In this document: piece after piece, positions 16,678 through 25,271 of the stretch
Layout of the letters: every line of letters starts with the position of its first letter
How positions within the stretch are numbered: the stretch's first letter is position 1
Virus record (IMG/VR): IMGVR_UViG_3300034355_000250
Span: 1-37,815 of that record
Reading direction: 5' to 3' (one strand)
Source of the DNA: a virus
DNA: 37,815 nucleotides
Program-made: the position numbers and the translations under genes
Notes under the pieces: generated by a model
Seen by the model: the letters and a program-made list of their open reading frames with translations, nothing else
The model's database searches: none
What the model was told of the DNA's origin: nothing

Positions 16678-19565
16678 TGTCTATGCCGTGGGAAGATTTT
16701 GCGCCGCAAGCGCCAGCTAATAAAAATATGCCTTGGGAAGACTTTACTCAAGAATTGCCGGCGGTACCTAAACGGTTTGCCGAAGAAACGCCGCCAACAC
16801 TTACGCAAGACGCCATAGAATATCTTAAATCTACTGGGCAAAACATCGGTAATATTTATGCTGGAGCGGCGCAAGGCGCGGCTGATACGGCTATTAATTT
16901 AGCTGATATTGTTCATGCGCTCCCCAAAAAAGAACAAAACTTAAGCTCTTTAATTGCCCCTAATCAAACTTCAACTGCGCAAGACTACAAAGCGGCTATT
17001 GAAGCTAAACTAAGCGGTCTTGGCGCAGATACTAAAAGTGACCCTTTTGGTGTTGGGCAAGTAGTCGGCGAATCAATTGCCACCCTTCCTGTTGGAGGCG
17101 TTCTTGGAAAAGCCGTTGGCGAAGGAGCTAAGGTTTTAGGGCTCGCCGGTAAATCTGGCATACCTGAAAAGTTAGCTACCGCGCTTAAATACGGCGGTAC
17201 TAAAAACGTCGTTGAAGGTGATTTCGCTAAAGATTTAGGCTACAGAACACTAGGCGGCGCAACTACGCAAGGCGTTACAGGCCAAGTTATTGCGCCAGAG
17301 AATAACATGGGGGTATTAGATACTGGACTTGGCGCTGGAATTGGGGGCGCGTCGGCCACTCTTGCGCCTGTTGGACGGTTTTTAGGTAAGGTTGCAGAAC
17401 CTGTGACTAAAGCAGGGCGTGAAGCAATACTAAACAGAAAACTGGAGTCTTTAGCAGGGGGTAAAGATACAATGGGCGGGTTAATTGACCGCTTGCGTAA
17501 CAAAGGACTGACTCCAGAGCAGCTTGCAGTAACTATGGATTCTCCTGAAATAGCTGCGTCTATTAGAGCATCAGAAGAAAAAGTTGACCCTAGCTCTTGG
17601 ATACTTAAACGCGACGCCGAAGCAGAAGCATTAGCGTCAAGAGTTAATCAAGCACAAAGTTCACTTAGCGCTATCCATCAAGGTGAAATGCCCGTCAGCA
17701 ATGTAAGCGCTAACGCGCCATATCAAAACGTGCGTGATGCGCAAATTGCGCAGAAAGGAGCGCTTGAAGATACTAAAGCGGCGCGTACAGCAGAGCTATT
17801 ACGGCAAGCAGAAACTCAACAAGCAGGGCTTAATGATGCCAAGCAGCAGGTGGCTAGTACAGTTGCGCAACCTGCTCAACGTGAAATTGGACAGTCAATC
17901 GCTGCGCGTAAAGTAGCGTTAGAAGATGAAGCTAAAGCCTTAGTAAGCCCTATATACAAACAAGCCTACGAGCTTGCGCCTGAACCTTTTAGCGTTCAAC
18001 CGTTAATTGATAAAGCATCTCAAATAGCAGATAAAATTTCTACCGCTATCAATAAAGATACCGCTCCTTTGACAGATAAAGCGCTTACCGTATTTAAACA
18101 AAAAGCAGAAGAAGGCCCTGCAATTCTTGACGCCAGAGGCAATCCAATGAAAAAGACGTCTGAGGGCATACCCCATGCGGCTAAATTGGAAGACCTTAAA
18201 GAGCTTCGCAGTGTCGTATTAAAAGAAGCAAGAAATCTTAAAGGCGACCCTAAAGCAGGGCTTACCATAGCTAATTTAGATTTATTAAGACAGGGTATTG
18301 AAGAATCTATTGCTAAACACGCACCAACTGAAGCACGAACCGTTTTTAATCAAGCCAATGAGCTTTACAGAACAACTGTTGCAGAACCGTTTAAAGAAGG
18401 CGCAGTGTCTAATTTGACGCGTCAAACAAGTAACGCTCGGCCTAAGATAAGCCCTTCGGATGTAACGGAGCGAATGCTTCAGCCAGATAGAGCGGCAGAC
18501 TTTATTCGTGCGTTTGGTAATGACCCAGAAGCGCTACAAGCTATTGCAACTGGCGTTGAAGGTAAATTTAATGCCGAAGTTGTGCAAGGTGGAAAGTCTG
18601 CGGAAAAATTCTTAAAAGATAATCGGGAAGCATTAAAAACGCTTGATTCTACTGGAGCGGGAATTGAAAACCGATTAAGTGAAATTGTGCGTAACTTTGA
18701 ACCTATTGAAGCAAATCAAACCGCGCTTGGCGAGCAAGTTAAAGCAATCCCTAAAGTGGTTGATGAATCGGTTGCTAATCAACAGCGTATTATTAGCAAA
18801 TCAGCTAAAGACCTAAGCGGCGCAACTGACGCAGAGAATTTAGCTAAAGTAGCTGTTAACGCTGACGCTCGCGTAATGGGGCGCATACTGCACAAGATGT
18901 CACCTGAAGCTAAACCTGAATTGGCAAAGCAAGTCATTAGCAATGCGTTTGAGCCTATTACAGCAGGCGCAGATAAAGCAGGTGCTAAAGTAAATGCAGC
19001 TTTAGAGAACCCGCGCATTGCGACGCTATTAAAAGCGACTTATGGTAAAGAAGAAGGCGCGGTTAAGCTAGCTGATTTTAAAGATACTGCGCATATTCAA
19101 ACTATGATTGAAGGTATTAAAAAAGACACGCCTAAGCACCCTTACGACACCGCGCAAGCGCTGGACAATTTGACTGAAGGTAAACCGCAAGTTAAACGCG
19201 TCGTAGAAGATATAATGGCAACTATTAACGACAATAAGAAATTTAATTTATTAGCGGAACGTGGGCTTAAAGCCGGTGAAGGGACTGCTAAATTAGCTAC
19301 TCAATCAACGCCCGCTACGCCGTTTTCATTAACTACTTGGGCGTCAGTAGCTAAATGGGTTCATTCATCATTAATAAAAGTTGCTGATAAGTCTATTGCA
19401 GACCGCTTGTCTAAAGAGTTGATGTCGTCTGAAGCGTTTGCTAATGCGTTAGAACGGGCGCAACAAGGCCCATCTCAAACTAATTCGGCTTGGGCATTGC
19501 AATATGGTAGAATTCTGCCACGCACTGCTGCTGGCGCAGTCACCTCAATAACAGGAGAAAAATAA
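16677..19565 (+). CDS. Large putative ejection protein / DNA transfer protein
   Basis: A 962-residue, mostly helical protein. The ATG at 16677 overlaps the previous stop (TAATG) and has GGAG upstream. The N-terminus repeats MPWEDF at residues 3-8 and 18-23. An Ala/Gly-rich hydrophobic section (about 120-240, for example GVGQVVGESIATLPVGGVLGKA and GLGAGIGGASATLAPVG) could enter membranes. The remainder is long charged helices (EALASRVNQAQSSLSAIHQ, LLRQAETQQAGLNDAKQQVA). Size, position and composition match the largest ejection protein of short-tailed phages. There is no sign of a lytic transglycosylase motif. Confidence 0.7.
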   Translation: MSMPWEDFAPQAPANKNMPWEDFTQELPAVPKRFAEETPPTLTQDAIEYLKSTGQNIGNIYAGAAQGAADTAINLADIVHALPKKEQNLSSLIAPNQTSTAQDYKAAIEAKLSGLGADTKSDPFGVGQVVGESIATLPVGGVLGKAVGEGAKVLGLAGKSGIPEKLATALKYGGTKNVVEGDFAKDLGYRTLGGATTQGVTGQVIAPENNMGVLDTGLGAGIGGASATLAPVGRFLGKVAEPVTKAGREAILNRKLESLAGGKDTMGGLIDRLRNKGLTPEQLAVTMDSPEIAASIRASEEKVDPSSWILKRDAEAEALASRVNQAQSSLSAIHQGEMPVSNVSANAPYQNVRDAQIAQKGALEDTKAARTAELLRQAETQQAGLNDAKQQVASTVAQPAQREIGQSIAARKVALEDEAKALVSPIYKQAYELAPEPFSVQPLIDKASQIADKISTAINKDTAPLTDKALTVFKQKAEEGPAILDARGNPMKKTSEGIPHAAKLEDLKELRSVVLKEARNLKGDPKAGLTIANLDLLRQGIEESIAKHAPTEARTVFNQANELYRTTVAEPFKEGAVSNLTRQTSNARPKISPSDVTERMLQPDRAADFIRAFGNDPEALQAIATGVEGKFNAEVVQGGKSAEKFLKDNREALKTLDSTGAGIENRLSEIVRNFEPIEANQTALGEQVKAIPKVVDESVANQQRIISKSAKDLSGATDAENLAKVAVNADARVMGRILHKMSPEAKPELAKQVISNAFEPITAGADKAGAKVNAALENPRIATLLKATYGKEEGAVKLADFKDTAHIQTMIEGIKKDTPKHPYDTAQALDNLTEGKPQVKRVVEDIMATINDNKKFNLLAERGLKAGEGTAKLATQSTPATPFSLTTWASVAKWVHSSLIKVADKSIADRLSKELMSSEAFANALERAQQGPSQTNSAWALQYGRILPRTAAGAVTSITGEK

Positions 19566-20359
19566 TGGCTTTTAATGGCTCTGGGACATATAACCTGCCT
19601 GCTGGCAACCCCGTTGTTACCGGCACAACGATTTCATCATCAACAACTAACACAACCAACAGTGACATTGCAACGGCGTTGACAAACTGTATCACGCGTG
19701 ACGGTCAGTCTACGCCGTCAGCTAACTTGCCAATGAACGCTAAGAAACTCACAGGTCTTGCCGCTGGCACGTCTGCTGGGGATAGTGTGCGCTATGAGCA
19801 AGTGCTATTGCTTACTGGTGGCACGATGACGGGGGCAATTACGTTTGCGGCTGGGCAATTTGGAACAAATGTTAATACGTTTTTATCTACGCCATCTAGT
19901 GCTAATTTAAAGGCAGCATTAACTGACGAAACAGGTAGTGGCGCGGCAGTGTTTGCTACCTCCCCCACTCTTGTAACTCCCGTGCTTGGCACACCTTCTA
20001 GCGGTACGCTGTCATCTTGTACGGTTGATGGAACAAACGCAGTTGGATACAAAAATATTCCTCAAACAGGCTCAGATAAAACAACTGCATATACTTTAGT
20101 TACTGGAGATGTGGGTAAATATGTGGGTGTTGGAACAAGTGGCTCTATTGTCGTCCCGACTTCTACCTTTGCAAATGGCGATGCTATTTCTGTTTTTAAT
20201 AATACGACAGGTAATATCACTATTACAACTAGTGCGCCTACAGCGTACATTGGCGGAACAAACACAGTAAAAACCTCTATCACATTAGCTACTCGCGGCA
20301 TTGCTACGATTTTATTTGTCAGTGCAACGGTATGTGTTGTGTCGGGAAATGTGTCATGA
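19565..20359 (+). CDS. Tail fibre / tailspike N-terminal-type protein
   Basis: A 264-residue protein opening with FNGSGTYNLPAGNPVVTGTTISSSTTNTTNSDIATALTNCITRDGQ, a pattern found at the base of many phage tail fibres and spikes, followed by KKLTGLAAGTSAGDSVRYEQV. The rest is Thr/Gly/Ser-rich beta structure. It probably attaches to the tail hub and carries the receptor-binding part. Coupled to the ejection gene by TAATG with AGGAG upstream. Confidence 0.82.
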   Translation: MAFNGSGTYNLPAGNPVVTGTTISSSTTNTTNSDIATALTNCITRDGQSTPSANLPMNAKKLTGLAAGTSAGDSVRYEQVLLLTGGTMTGAITFAAGQFGTNVNTFLSTPSSANLKAALTDETGSGAAVFATSPTLVTPVLGTPSSGTLSSCTVDGTNAVGYKNIPQTGSDKTTAYTLVTGDVGKYVGVGTSGSIVVPTSTFANGDAISVFNNTTGNITITTSAPTAYIGGTNTVKTSITLATRGIATILFVSATVCVVSGNVS

Positions 20360-20399
20360 CGAGCATCATGCGGGTTATTTTCACAGGGGTTGATATAAT

Positions 20400-21683
20400 A
20401 TGAGTGGAATTCAACAGATGTTTTTATCTATGTTAAGTTCTACCGGTAAATATTTTATCGGTACTTTAGGTGGTGCTAGTACAGATGTTGCTACTGCTGT
20501 AACAAATGATGCTAGTGGAAATTGCTTTGTGTGTGGATGGTCGCAAATTGGAGCAAGCGCATACTTAGAAATAGCAAAATATAATTCTTCGGGTAATATA
20601 CAGTGGCAAACGAAAATAGGCAGTGTTATTGGCGCTTATGGAACGTCAATAAAAGTAGATTCATCTGGTAACATATATGTTACGGGTGTTAGTTCGTCAG
20701 TAGGCACAAATGACTTCTATATTGCAAAATTAAATTCATTAGGTGTTATACAGTGGCAAAATAGACTTGGAAACGCAGGGGCTGACGACCAAGCATTTAG
20801 TGTGGCAATAGATAGTTCGTTAAATGTGTATGTTTGCGGTTCTGTTGTAATAGACACTCAACCGGAATTGTTATTAGTAAAATATGATTCATCAGGAACA
20901 CTTCAATGGCAAACAAGACTTCGGTCTGCTTCTTTAACTGTACAAGGAAGAGAAGTTGTTATTGACGCTTCTAACTACATCTATGTTGCCGGTTTCTCTG
21001 ACGACCCTTTTAGACAAGTTTATGTCATAGCAAAATATGATTCTTCAGGTGCTATTCAATGGCAACAATATTATTATGATATTTCTACCGCTATGGCGTA
21101 TAGCTTAACACTCGATTCATCGGGTAACATATATGTAGTTGGCAAATACAATTACACTTATCAATACTTTCAAATAACTAAATTAGATTCGTCAGGTGTT
21201 ATACAGTGGCAGAAAAAGTTAGGTAGCTCAATAGGTGCAGGAAGCTCATATTCTATAGCGATTGATTCATTAAATAATTTATATGTGGTTGGGACTTGGA
21301 CATACAATAGTTCAATACAAATTATAAAATATAATTCTTCTGGGGTTATACAATGGCAACGTCAGCTTTCATCTTCTGGACAAGAGGAAGGAAATTCTAT
21401 ATCTGTAAACGATTCTGACATTTTTATATGCGGAACAACGGATGTTAGCGGTAATATAAACTTTTTATTCGCAAAATTAAAAACAGATGGGTCTTTAACA
21501 GGAACGTACACTGTTGGCGCATATAATTTTACTTATTCAACAAGTAGTTTAACAGATTCTAACAGCACATTAACCGCATCAACAGGAAGCTATACGTCTC
21601 AAAGTGGGTCATTTACAAATTCATCAGATTCTCAAGTGGCTAGCTCAAGTTCTTTAACCTCATCAGTAACTATAATCTCATGA
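20400..21683 (+). CDS. Seven-bladed beta-propeller protein, probable receptor-binding fibre tip
   Basis: A 427-residue protein made of about seven repeats of some 48 residues. Each contains a strand like DSSGNIYVTG and then KYDSSGxIQWQ; I count seven of each, fitting a seven-bladed propeller of the SBBP/delta-60 kind. After the blades comes a Ser/Thr-rich tail (TASTGSYTSQSGSFTNSSDSQ). Base composition is visibly more AT-rich than in the flanking structural genes, suggesting acquisition from another source. It lies between the fibre gene and a fibre chaperone-like gene, so receptor recognition is the likely job. The ribosome site is weak (AGGGG, eleven bases away). Confidence 0.75.
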   Translation: MSGIQQMFLSMLSSTGKYFIGTLGGASTDVATAVTNDASGNCFVCGWSQIGASAYLEIAKYNSSGNIQWQTKIGSVIGAYGTSIKVDSSGNIYVTGVSSSVGTNDFYIAKLNSLGVIQWQNRLGNAGADDQAFSVAIDSSLNVYVCGSVVIDTQPELLLVKYDSSGTLQWQTRLRSASLTVQGREVVIDASNYIYVAGFSDDPFRQVYVIAKYDSSGAIQWQQYYYDISTAMAYSLTLDSSGNIYVVGKYNYTYQYFQITKLDSSGVIQWQKKLGSSIGAGSSYSIAIDSLNNLYVVGTWTYNSSIQIIKYNSSGVIQWQRQLSSSGQEEGNSISVNDSDIFICGTTDVSGNINFLFAKLKTDGSLTGTYTVGAYNFTYSTSSLTDSNSTLTASTGSYTSQSGSFTNSSDSQVASSSSLTSSVTIIS

Positions 21684-21943
21684 CAAACGCTTATATTAAA
21701 TTATCGACACAAGAATACCCGCGTCACGTTGGTGATATTGAAATTGACCCGGCAGGTATCGAAGATTATGCTCAAGTTATTTGGTATGACCCACCGTATT
21801 ATGACACGGCTAAACAATTGTGCTATGAAACTACACCAATCAACGTAAATGAAATTTGGATAATGAAATGGATAACTCGTGATAAAACACAAGAAGAAAT
21901 TGATTTAGATAATAAAACAGCTGATAAAAAGGTTTTTAAATGA
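21680..21943 (+). CDS. Tail fibre assembly chaperone-like protein
   Basis: An 87-residue acidic protein overlapping the propeller gene stop (ATGA). It begins MTNAYIKLSTQEYPRHVGDIEIDP and ends in a charged stretch TRDKTQEEIDLDNKTADKK. Small acidic proteins directly after a fibre-tip gene are commonly fibre assembly chaperones. The assignment is from size, charge and place. It overlaps the next small gene as ATGA. Confidence 0.6.
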   Translation: MTNAYIKLSTQEYPRHVGDIEIDPAGIEDYAQVIWYDPPYYDTAKQLCYETTPINVNEIWIMKWITRDKTQEEIDLDNKTADKKVFK

Positions 21944-22041
21944 ACAAAATACTTAAAGCATGGAACTATTTAATGGCTCGCTTAAAAGAGCCTTCTACCT
22001 ACGCGAGTGTGGCAGCACTTGCTACGATGGCAGGGATGTAA
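21940..22041 (+). CDS. Very small holin-like remnant peptide (33 aa)
   Basis: ATG at 21940 overlaps the preceding stop and TAA at 22039-22041 overlaps the next ATG, so this frame is coupled on both sides. The peptide contains LMARLKEPSTYASVAALATMAGM. The phrase LKEPSTYA followed by an Ala-rich hydrophobic run is the usual N-terminus of a phage holin-like protein, which normally continues for another 40-60 residues. Here it stops inside the first hydrophobic segment. It is either a truncated holin remnant or a shortened membrane peptide that is still used. Confidence 0.6.
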   Translation: MNKILKAWNYLMARLKEPSTYASVAALATMAGM

Positions 22042-22397
22042 TGGAGCATTTCATTTCTTTATTATTCCTTGCACGAGATGTTGCGCACCGTGAGCATTTG
22101 CGGACGCGTAGTTTCGCCGCGCACATAGCGCTTAACGACTTTTATCATGAGATTATCGAGCAAGCGGACGGCATTACAGAGGCGTATCAGGGCAGCTATC
22201 AGCTCCTTAAAGACCTTGAGATTATCGGCAGTAAAAATGTCGATAATATTGAAGACTTCTTAAAGAAACAAGTGACGTGGATTGATGAAAACCGCTATAA
22301 AGTCTGCGGTAAAGATGACACGCCAATTCAAAACTTGATTGATGGTATTATGGAAACCTATTTTACCGTTCTTTATAAACTTAGATTCTTGAAGTGA
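22041..22397 (+). CDS. Helical phage protein, DUF5856/ferritin-like
   Basis: A 118-residue all-helical protein. The ATG at 22041 overlaps the stop of the 33-residue gene; a longer frame from 21960 would read through that gene out of frame and is not used. The segment HREHLRTRSFAAHIALNDFYHEIIEQADGITEAYQG has the Ala/His-rich helix pattern of small ferritin-like phage proteins (DUF5856 type). The function is unknown. Its place between fibre and lysis genes gives no clear clue. Confidence 0.65.
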   Translation: MEHFISLLFLARDVAHREHLRTRSFAAHIALNDFYHEIIEQADGITEAYQGSYQLLKDLEIIGSKNVDNIEDFLKKQVTWIDENRYKVCGKDDTPIQNLIDGIMETYFTVLYKLRFLK

Positions 22398-22404
22398 GGT
22401 CGAG

Positions 22405-22617
22405 ATGCCCGACGAAGCCTGCCGCCTTGCTAAAGTAGAACAGCGCATTGATGCACTAGAAGAAGTGTTTGAAGACAGAGGGAAAAAGCTAGACGCTATC
22501 ATAGCCGCGCTTGACGAAATGAAAACCGAGCAAACGCGTTACAAAGGCTTTATTGGAGGCATCGTATTTACCGTTGGAGCGATATTTTCTTTTATTGCTT
22601 GGTGGACGAGTAAATAA
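22405..22617 (+). CDS. XhlA-like small membrane protein (lysis)
   Basis: A 70-residue protein with a coiled coil (LAKVEQRIDALEEVFEDRGKKLDAIIAALDEMKTEQ) and then one membrane segment GFIGGIVFTVGAIFSFIAWW near the C-terminus. This layout is that of XhlA-type holin accessory proteins. GAGGT lies upstream and its stop overlaps the next ATG. It precedes two further membrane proteins and the lysozyme. Confidence 0.75.
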   Translation: MPDEACRLAKVEQRIDALEEVFEDRGKKLDAIIAALDEMKTEQTRYKGFIGGIVFTVGAIFSFIAWWTSK

Positions 22618-22886
22618 TGGAATTCCTACAGTTTGCTTCGGACGTAGGATTCCCTATCGCGGCGGCGACTGGCGGAATGTATTTTGTCTACCTGACGCAG
22701 AAATTCTTGCTCGATAGTGTGCTTGAAAAGATTAAAAGCCTAATTGGCATCATCAAGCAACTTGATAAGCGCGTTACCGCTATGTCATGTGACATCACTA
22801 AAATTGATGATTTGGCGTCAACGGCGCTTAACATACCGCAAGAAAAAGACAGACCAAGACCACCTCCTGTTGAGAGGAAAGATTAA
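22617..22886 (+). CDS. Small membrane protein, holin candidate 1
   Basis: An 89-residue protein with a short N-terminal helix, one membrane segment (FPIAAATGGMYFVYLTQKFLL) and a helical tail ending in a Pro/Arg-rich patch. The pattern FPIaaa-GGM-Y-VY is repeated in the following gene, so the two are tandem paralogues. It resembles BhlA/UviB-type holin-like proteins in general shape. Coupled on both sides by TAATG overlaps. Confidence 0.7.
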   Translation: MEFLQFASDVGFPIAAATGGMYFVYLTQKFLLDSVLEKIKSLIGIIKQLDKRVTAMSCDITKIDDLASTALNIPQEKDRPRPPPVERKD

Positions 22887-23128
22887 TGGACGCCGATGCA
22901 ATCGCTAAATATATTAACCAGTATGGATTCCCAATTATCGCTGCTGGCGGTATGGGTTATATTGTCTATTTTGTATGGCTTTGGGCAACCACCGTCGTAA
23001 AACCTATCCTGCAAGAAGCCACAGACGCGCTAATTGAGCTAATCGACCAAGTACGGGTGCTAGATAATGACATGATAAGACTGACGCAAAAACTGACCAC
23101 TATTCTATTGCTACGGGAAAAGAAATGA
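22886..23128 (+). CDS. Small membrane protein, holin candidate 2 (paralogue)
   Basis: An 80-residue paralogue of the previous protein: QYGFPIIAAGGMGYIVYFVWLWATT parallels its membrane segment and the helical tail (LIELIDQVRVLDNDMIRLTQKL) parallels its IIKQLDKRVTAMSCDITKID. It overlaps the lysozyme gene as ATGA. Two such proteins could form one hetero-oligomeric holin or a holin and antiholin pair. Confidence 0.72.
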   Translation: MDADAIAKYINQYGFPIIAAGGMGYIVYFVWLWATTVVKPILQEATDALIELIDQVRVLDNDMIRLTQKLTTILLLREKK

Positions 23129-23580
23129 AGATAGGTGAAAAAGGGTTAGCCCTAATTAAAGAATTTGAAGGTTGTAAGCTGCAAAGCTATAAATGCCCAG
23201 CAGGTGTTTGGACGATTGGCATAGGCTCAACGCGCTACGCTGATGGCAGTCCAGTGAAAGCAAATCAAGCGCTGCCAGCAGAAGCGGCGGCTATGCAGCT
23301 ATTAGCGCATACGGTAGGCGCGTATGAACATACGGTTAACGCTATTGGTGTGCCGCTTACGCAAAACCAGTTTGACGCGCTTGTTAGCCTCTGCTATAAC
23401 ATTGGCAGCGGGAATTTAATTTCGTCAACGCTTGTTAAGATGTTAAAAGCAGGCAATGATAAAGCAGAAGTAGCAAAGCAGTTTTTAAGATGGAACAAGG
23501 CCGCCGGTAAAGAATTAGCCGGCTTAACGCGACGCAGAAATGCCGAAGCAGAATTATTTTTAGGACACGATGATGAATAA
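23125..23580 (+). CDS. Endolysin, GH24 lysozyme
   Basis: A 151-residue T4-lysozyme-type muramidase. The catalytic signature is Glu (in KEFEGCK), eight residues, Cys (in YKCP), five residues, Thr (in WTIG), the E-C-T variant of this family. Later motifs NQFDALVSLCYNIGSG and GLTRRRNAEAELFL are also standard. No signal peptide or signal-anchor segment is present, so it depends on a holin to reach the wall. It cleaves the MurNAc-GlcNAc bond of peptidoglycan. Confidence 0.95.
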   Translation: MKIGEKGLALIKEFEGCKLQSYKCPAGVWTIGIGSTRYADGSPVKANQALPAEAAAMQLLAHTVGAYEHTVNAIGVPLTQNQFDALVSLCYNIGSGNLISSTLVKMLKAGNDKAEVAKQFLRWNKAAGKELAGLTRRRNAEAELFLGHDDE

Positions 23581-23701
23581 CCCATTTAAAGACTTAGTAG
23601 ACCACGTCAGCCACGTTGTAGACAGTGTGGCTGAGGTTGCAGAGGAAGTGGTAGAACATCCAGTTGAAGCTGTTATTGATATTATTGATGTAGTCTCTTA
23701 A
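23573..23701 (+). CDS. Short acidic amphipathic protein at the end of the lysis operon
   Basis: A 42-residue open frame starting inside the lysozyme gene end, with AGGA seven bases before ATG 23573 (another ATG at 23570). The sequence is rich in Val and Glu (VSHVVDSVAEVAEEVVEHPVEAV) and would form an amphipathic helix. No Cys lipobox or membrane segment is seen, so it is not a standard spanin. Its TAA shares bases with the TAA of the convergent gene. Confidence 0.6.
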   Translation: MNNPFKDLVDHVSHVVDSVAEVAEEVVEHPVEAVIDIIDVVS

Positions 23702-23877
23702 GCAAGTATTTCTTCACGCTCACGGTTAGCGCGAAGGATGCAGTAGCGCTGATGCAATCGCACTAAGATAGAGCGTCTACGTTTACCGTGACGCTCTGAC
23801 TCAATCATCACCTGTAATTCACCTTCTGTGTAAGTATTCAAATTAAAGAAGATGTCGCGCCATGTTAAGTTGTTCAT
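23698..23877 (-). CDS. Small basic protein, last gene of the leftward early operon
   Basis: A 59-residue basic protein (TEGELQVMIESERHGKRRRSILVRLHQRYCILRANREREE). Its ATG overlaps the stop of the helicase gene (ATGA) and its TAA overlaps the TAA of the convergent lysis-end gene within the four bases TTAA. The Arg-rich helix suggests nucleic-acid binding. No family recognised. Confidence 0.75.
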   Translation of the reverse strand: MNNLTWRDIFFNLNTYTEGELQVMIESERHGKRRRSILVRLHQRYCILRANREREEILA

Positions 23878-25160
23878 TTTAATTCCTCTAAGGCAATATC
23901 TGAAATTGCGCGTTTGTCATGCAGACTTGCAAATATGCGCTCGTCTACGGTTTTGTCTGTTAGCAGTACATAGCAATATACCGCATTCTTTTGTCCACTA
24001 CGGTGCAATCGTCCAATGGTCTGCTCATATCTATCAAGTGACCAAGGAAGCGACAGGAACACCATTTTACTGCCGCCAAATTGAAGGTTTAGCCCATGCC
24101 CTGCTGATTTAGGGTGAACCAGTAGCAATTCCACTCGCCCTGCGTTCCACGACGAGATGACGCCTTGCTGGTCGATTGTTCGCGCGTTTGGGTATCGGCG
24201 TTTAAGTTCTTCAAGCTCTGCCTGAAAGTTGTACACGATAATCGTATTGGCGTGTTGGTTCTCCTCAAGTATTTCGTCTAGTCGGTCAAACTTGTGGCGC
24301 GAAAACCATGCGGCGGGTTGCCCTTCAATATACGAAAACCCGCTGGCCATTTGTTGCAGTTTGTTCACCACCACAGCGGCGTTAACTGCTATAATCTCTT
24401 TTTCTTCGTAATACACCACAAAGTCTTTTTTCATCTCTTTGTACTGCTTCATGTCCATCGCGCATTTGACTGGCACAACGTTAAGCGGGGGTAAAGTATC
24501 CATATACTCTTGCGTGTCGATAAGGTACGTTGCAGGCTTAATTACCGCCATCACGTCACGCAGTGAAGTGGACTTGGCTACCCATTCACCAAAATCTTTA
24601 TTGAGTAGCACAAAATACTTTTGAAGAAAGGCGGTTTTGGATTTTCCGAGTAGCGCTGCGTCCACTATCTTGCACTGCCCAAACACGTCCTCAAGTCCGT
24701 TACTGGTAAACGAACCGGTAAGCCCCCATTTAATCTTGAAGTCTTTGATACGCGCAAACAGCGCTTTGAAGCGCTTGCCTGACGGATTCTTCAGAACAGT
24801 TAACTCGTCAAACACCACGCCATCAAAGTCAGGCAATGGCGGTAGCGTTTGAAGGGTATCGTAATTAGTCACAACCACCTGAGATGGCGCGTCAAATGCC
24901 GCTAGACGTTGATTTAGCGAGCCAACGGCGATAGATACTGTCAGACTTGGCGCCCACTTCGCTGGCTCTATCGTCCACACGTCCGTGCAAACACGCTTTG
25001 GCGCTATCACTAAGAACCGGCGTATTCTGCCCGTGTCGAGCGCTTGCTGCATGGCGGTTAGCGTTATCGCTGTTTTGCCTGCCCCCACTGGGGCGAGAAT
25101 CATGCCCTTGTCTATTTGGCTCAAAAAGGCAACAGCTTCTATCTGATTGGGTCTTAGCAT
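23874..25160 (-). CDS. SNF2-type (superfamily 2) helicase/ATPase
   Basis: A 428-residue helicase. Motif I is APVGAGKTA (about 23-31), motif II VVFDELTVLKN (DELT in place of DEAH), motif III LTGSFTSNG, motif V HPKSAGHGLNLQFGG and motif VI QTIGRLHRSGQ. The order and the PWSLDRYEQTIGRLHRSGQ phrase are typical of SNF2-related phage helicases. It probably remodels replication or recombination intermediates; family members lie near the replication genes of many phages. Its start overlaps the end of a small upstream frame. Confidence 0.92.
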   Translation of the reverse strand: MLRPNQIEAVAFLSQIDKGMILAPVGAGKTAITLTAMQQALDTGRIRRFLVIAPKRVCTDVWTIEPAKWAPSLTVSIAVGSLNQRLAAFDAPSQVVVTNYDTLQTLPPLPDFDGVVFDELTVLKNPSGKRFKALFARIKDFKIKWGLTGSFTSNGLEDVFGQCKIVDAALLGKSKTAFLQKYFVLLNKDFGEWVAKSTSLRDVMAVIKPATYLIDTQEYMDTLPPLNVVPVKCAMDMKQYKEMKKDFVVYYEEKEIIAVNAAVVVNKLQQMASGFSYIEGQPAAWFSRHKFDRLDEILEENQHANTIIVYNFQAELEELKRRYPNARTIDQQGVISSWNAGRVELLLVHPKSAGHGLNLQFGGSKMVFLSLPWSLDRYEQTIGRLHRSGQKNAVYCYVLLTDKTVDERIFASLHDKRAISDIALEELK

Positions 25161-25237
25161 TGATAAATTTCCATCTTAAGTACGCCGTTTTGGGGTGGTC
25201 TGCCATCATTGGTATGGAGCAACACGGGGTGTAGCAT
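25154..25237 (-). CDS. Small open frame before the helicase (27-47 aa, start uncertain)
   Basis: The frame ends at TAA 25154-25156, overlapping the helicase ATG by seven bases. From ATG 25237 it encodes 27 residues with HTNDGRPPQNGVLKMEIYQC, with GGGGGTG upstream. It stays open back to TTG 25297 (47 residues, adding CYLGGIDEAKAQNDEGG), where AAAGG precedes. Overlap at both ends matches the style of this operon, and the composition looks like protein. The competing longer frame in this stretch mirrors the helicase and is discarded. Confidence 0.45.
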   Translation of the reverse strand: MLHPVLLHTNDGRPPQNGVLKMEIYQC

Positions 25238-25271
25238 ATCCACACCCCCTTCATCGTTTTGAGCTTTGGCT

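Noticed and set aside
21960-22040. N-terminal extension of the 118-residue helical protein
   Set aside because: The extension has no ribosome site and overlaps the coupled 33-residue frame. ATG 22041 sits on that stop.
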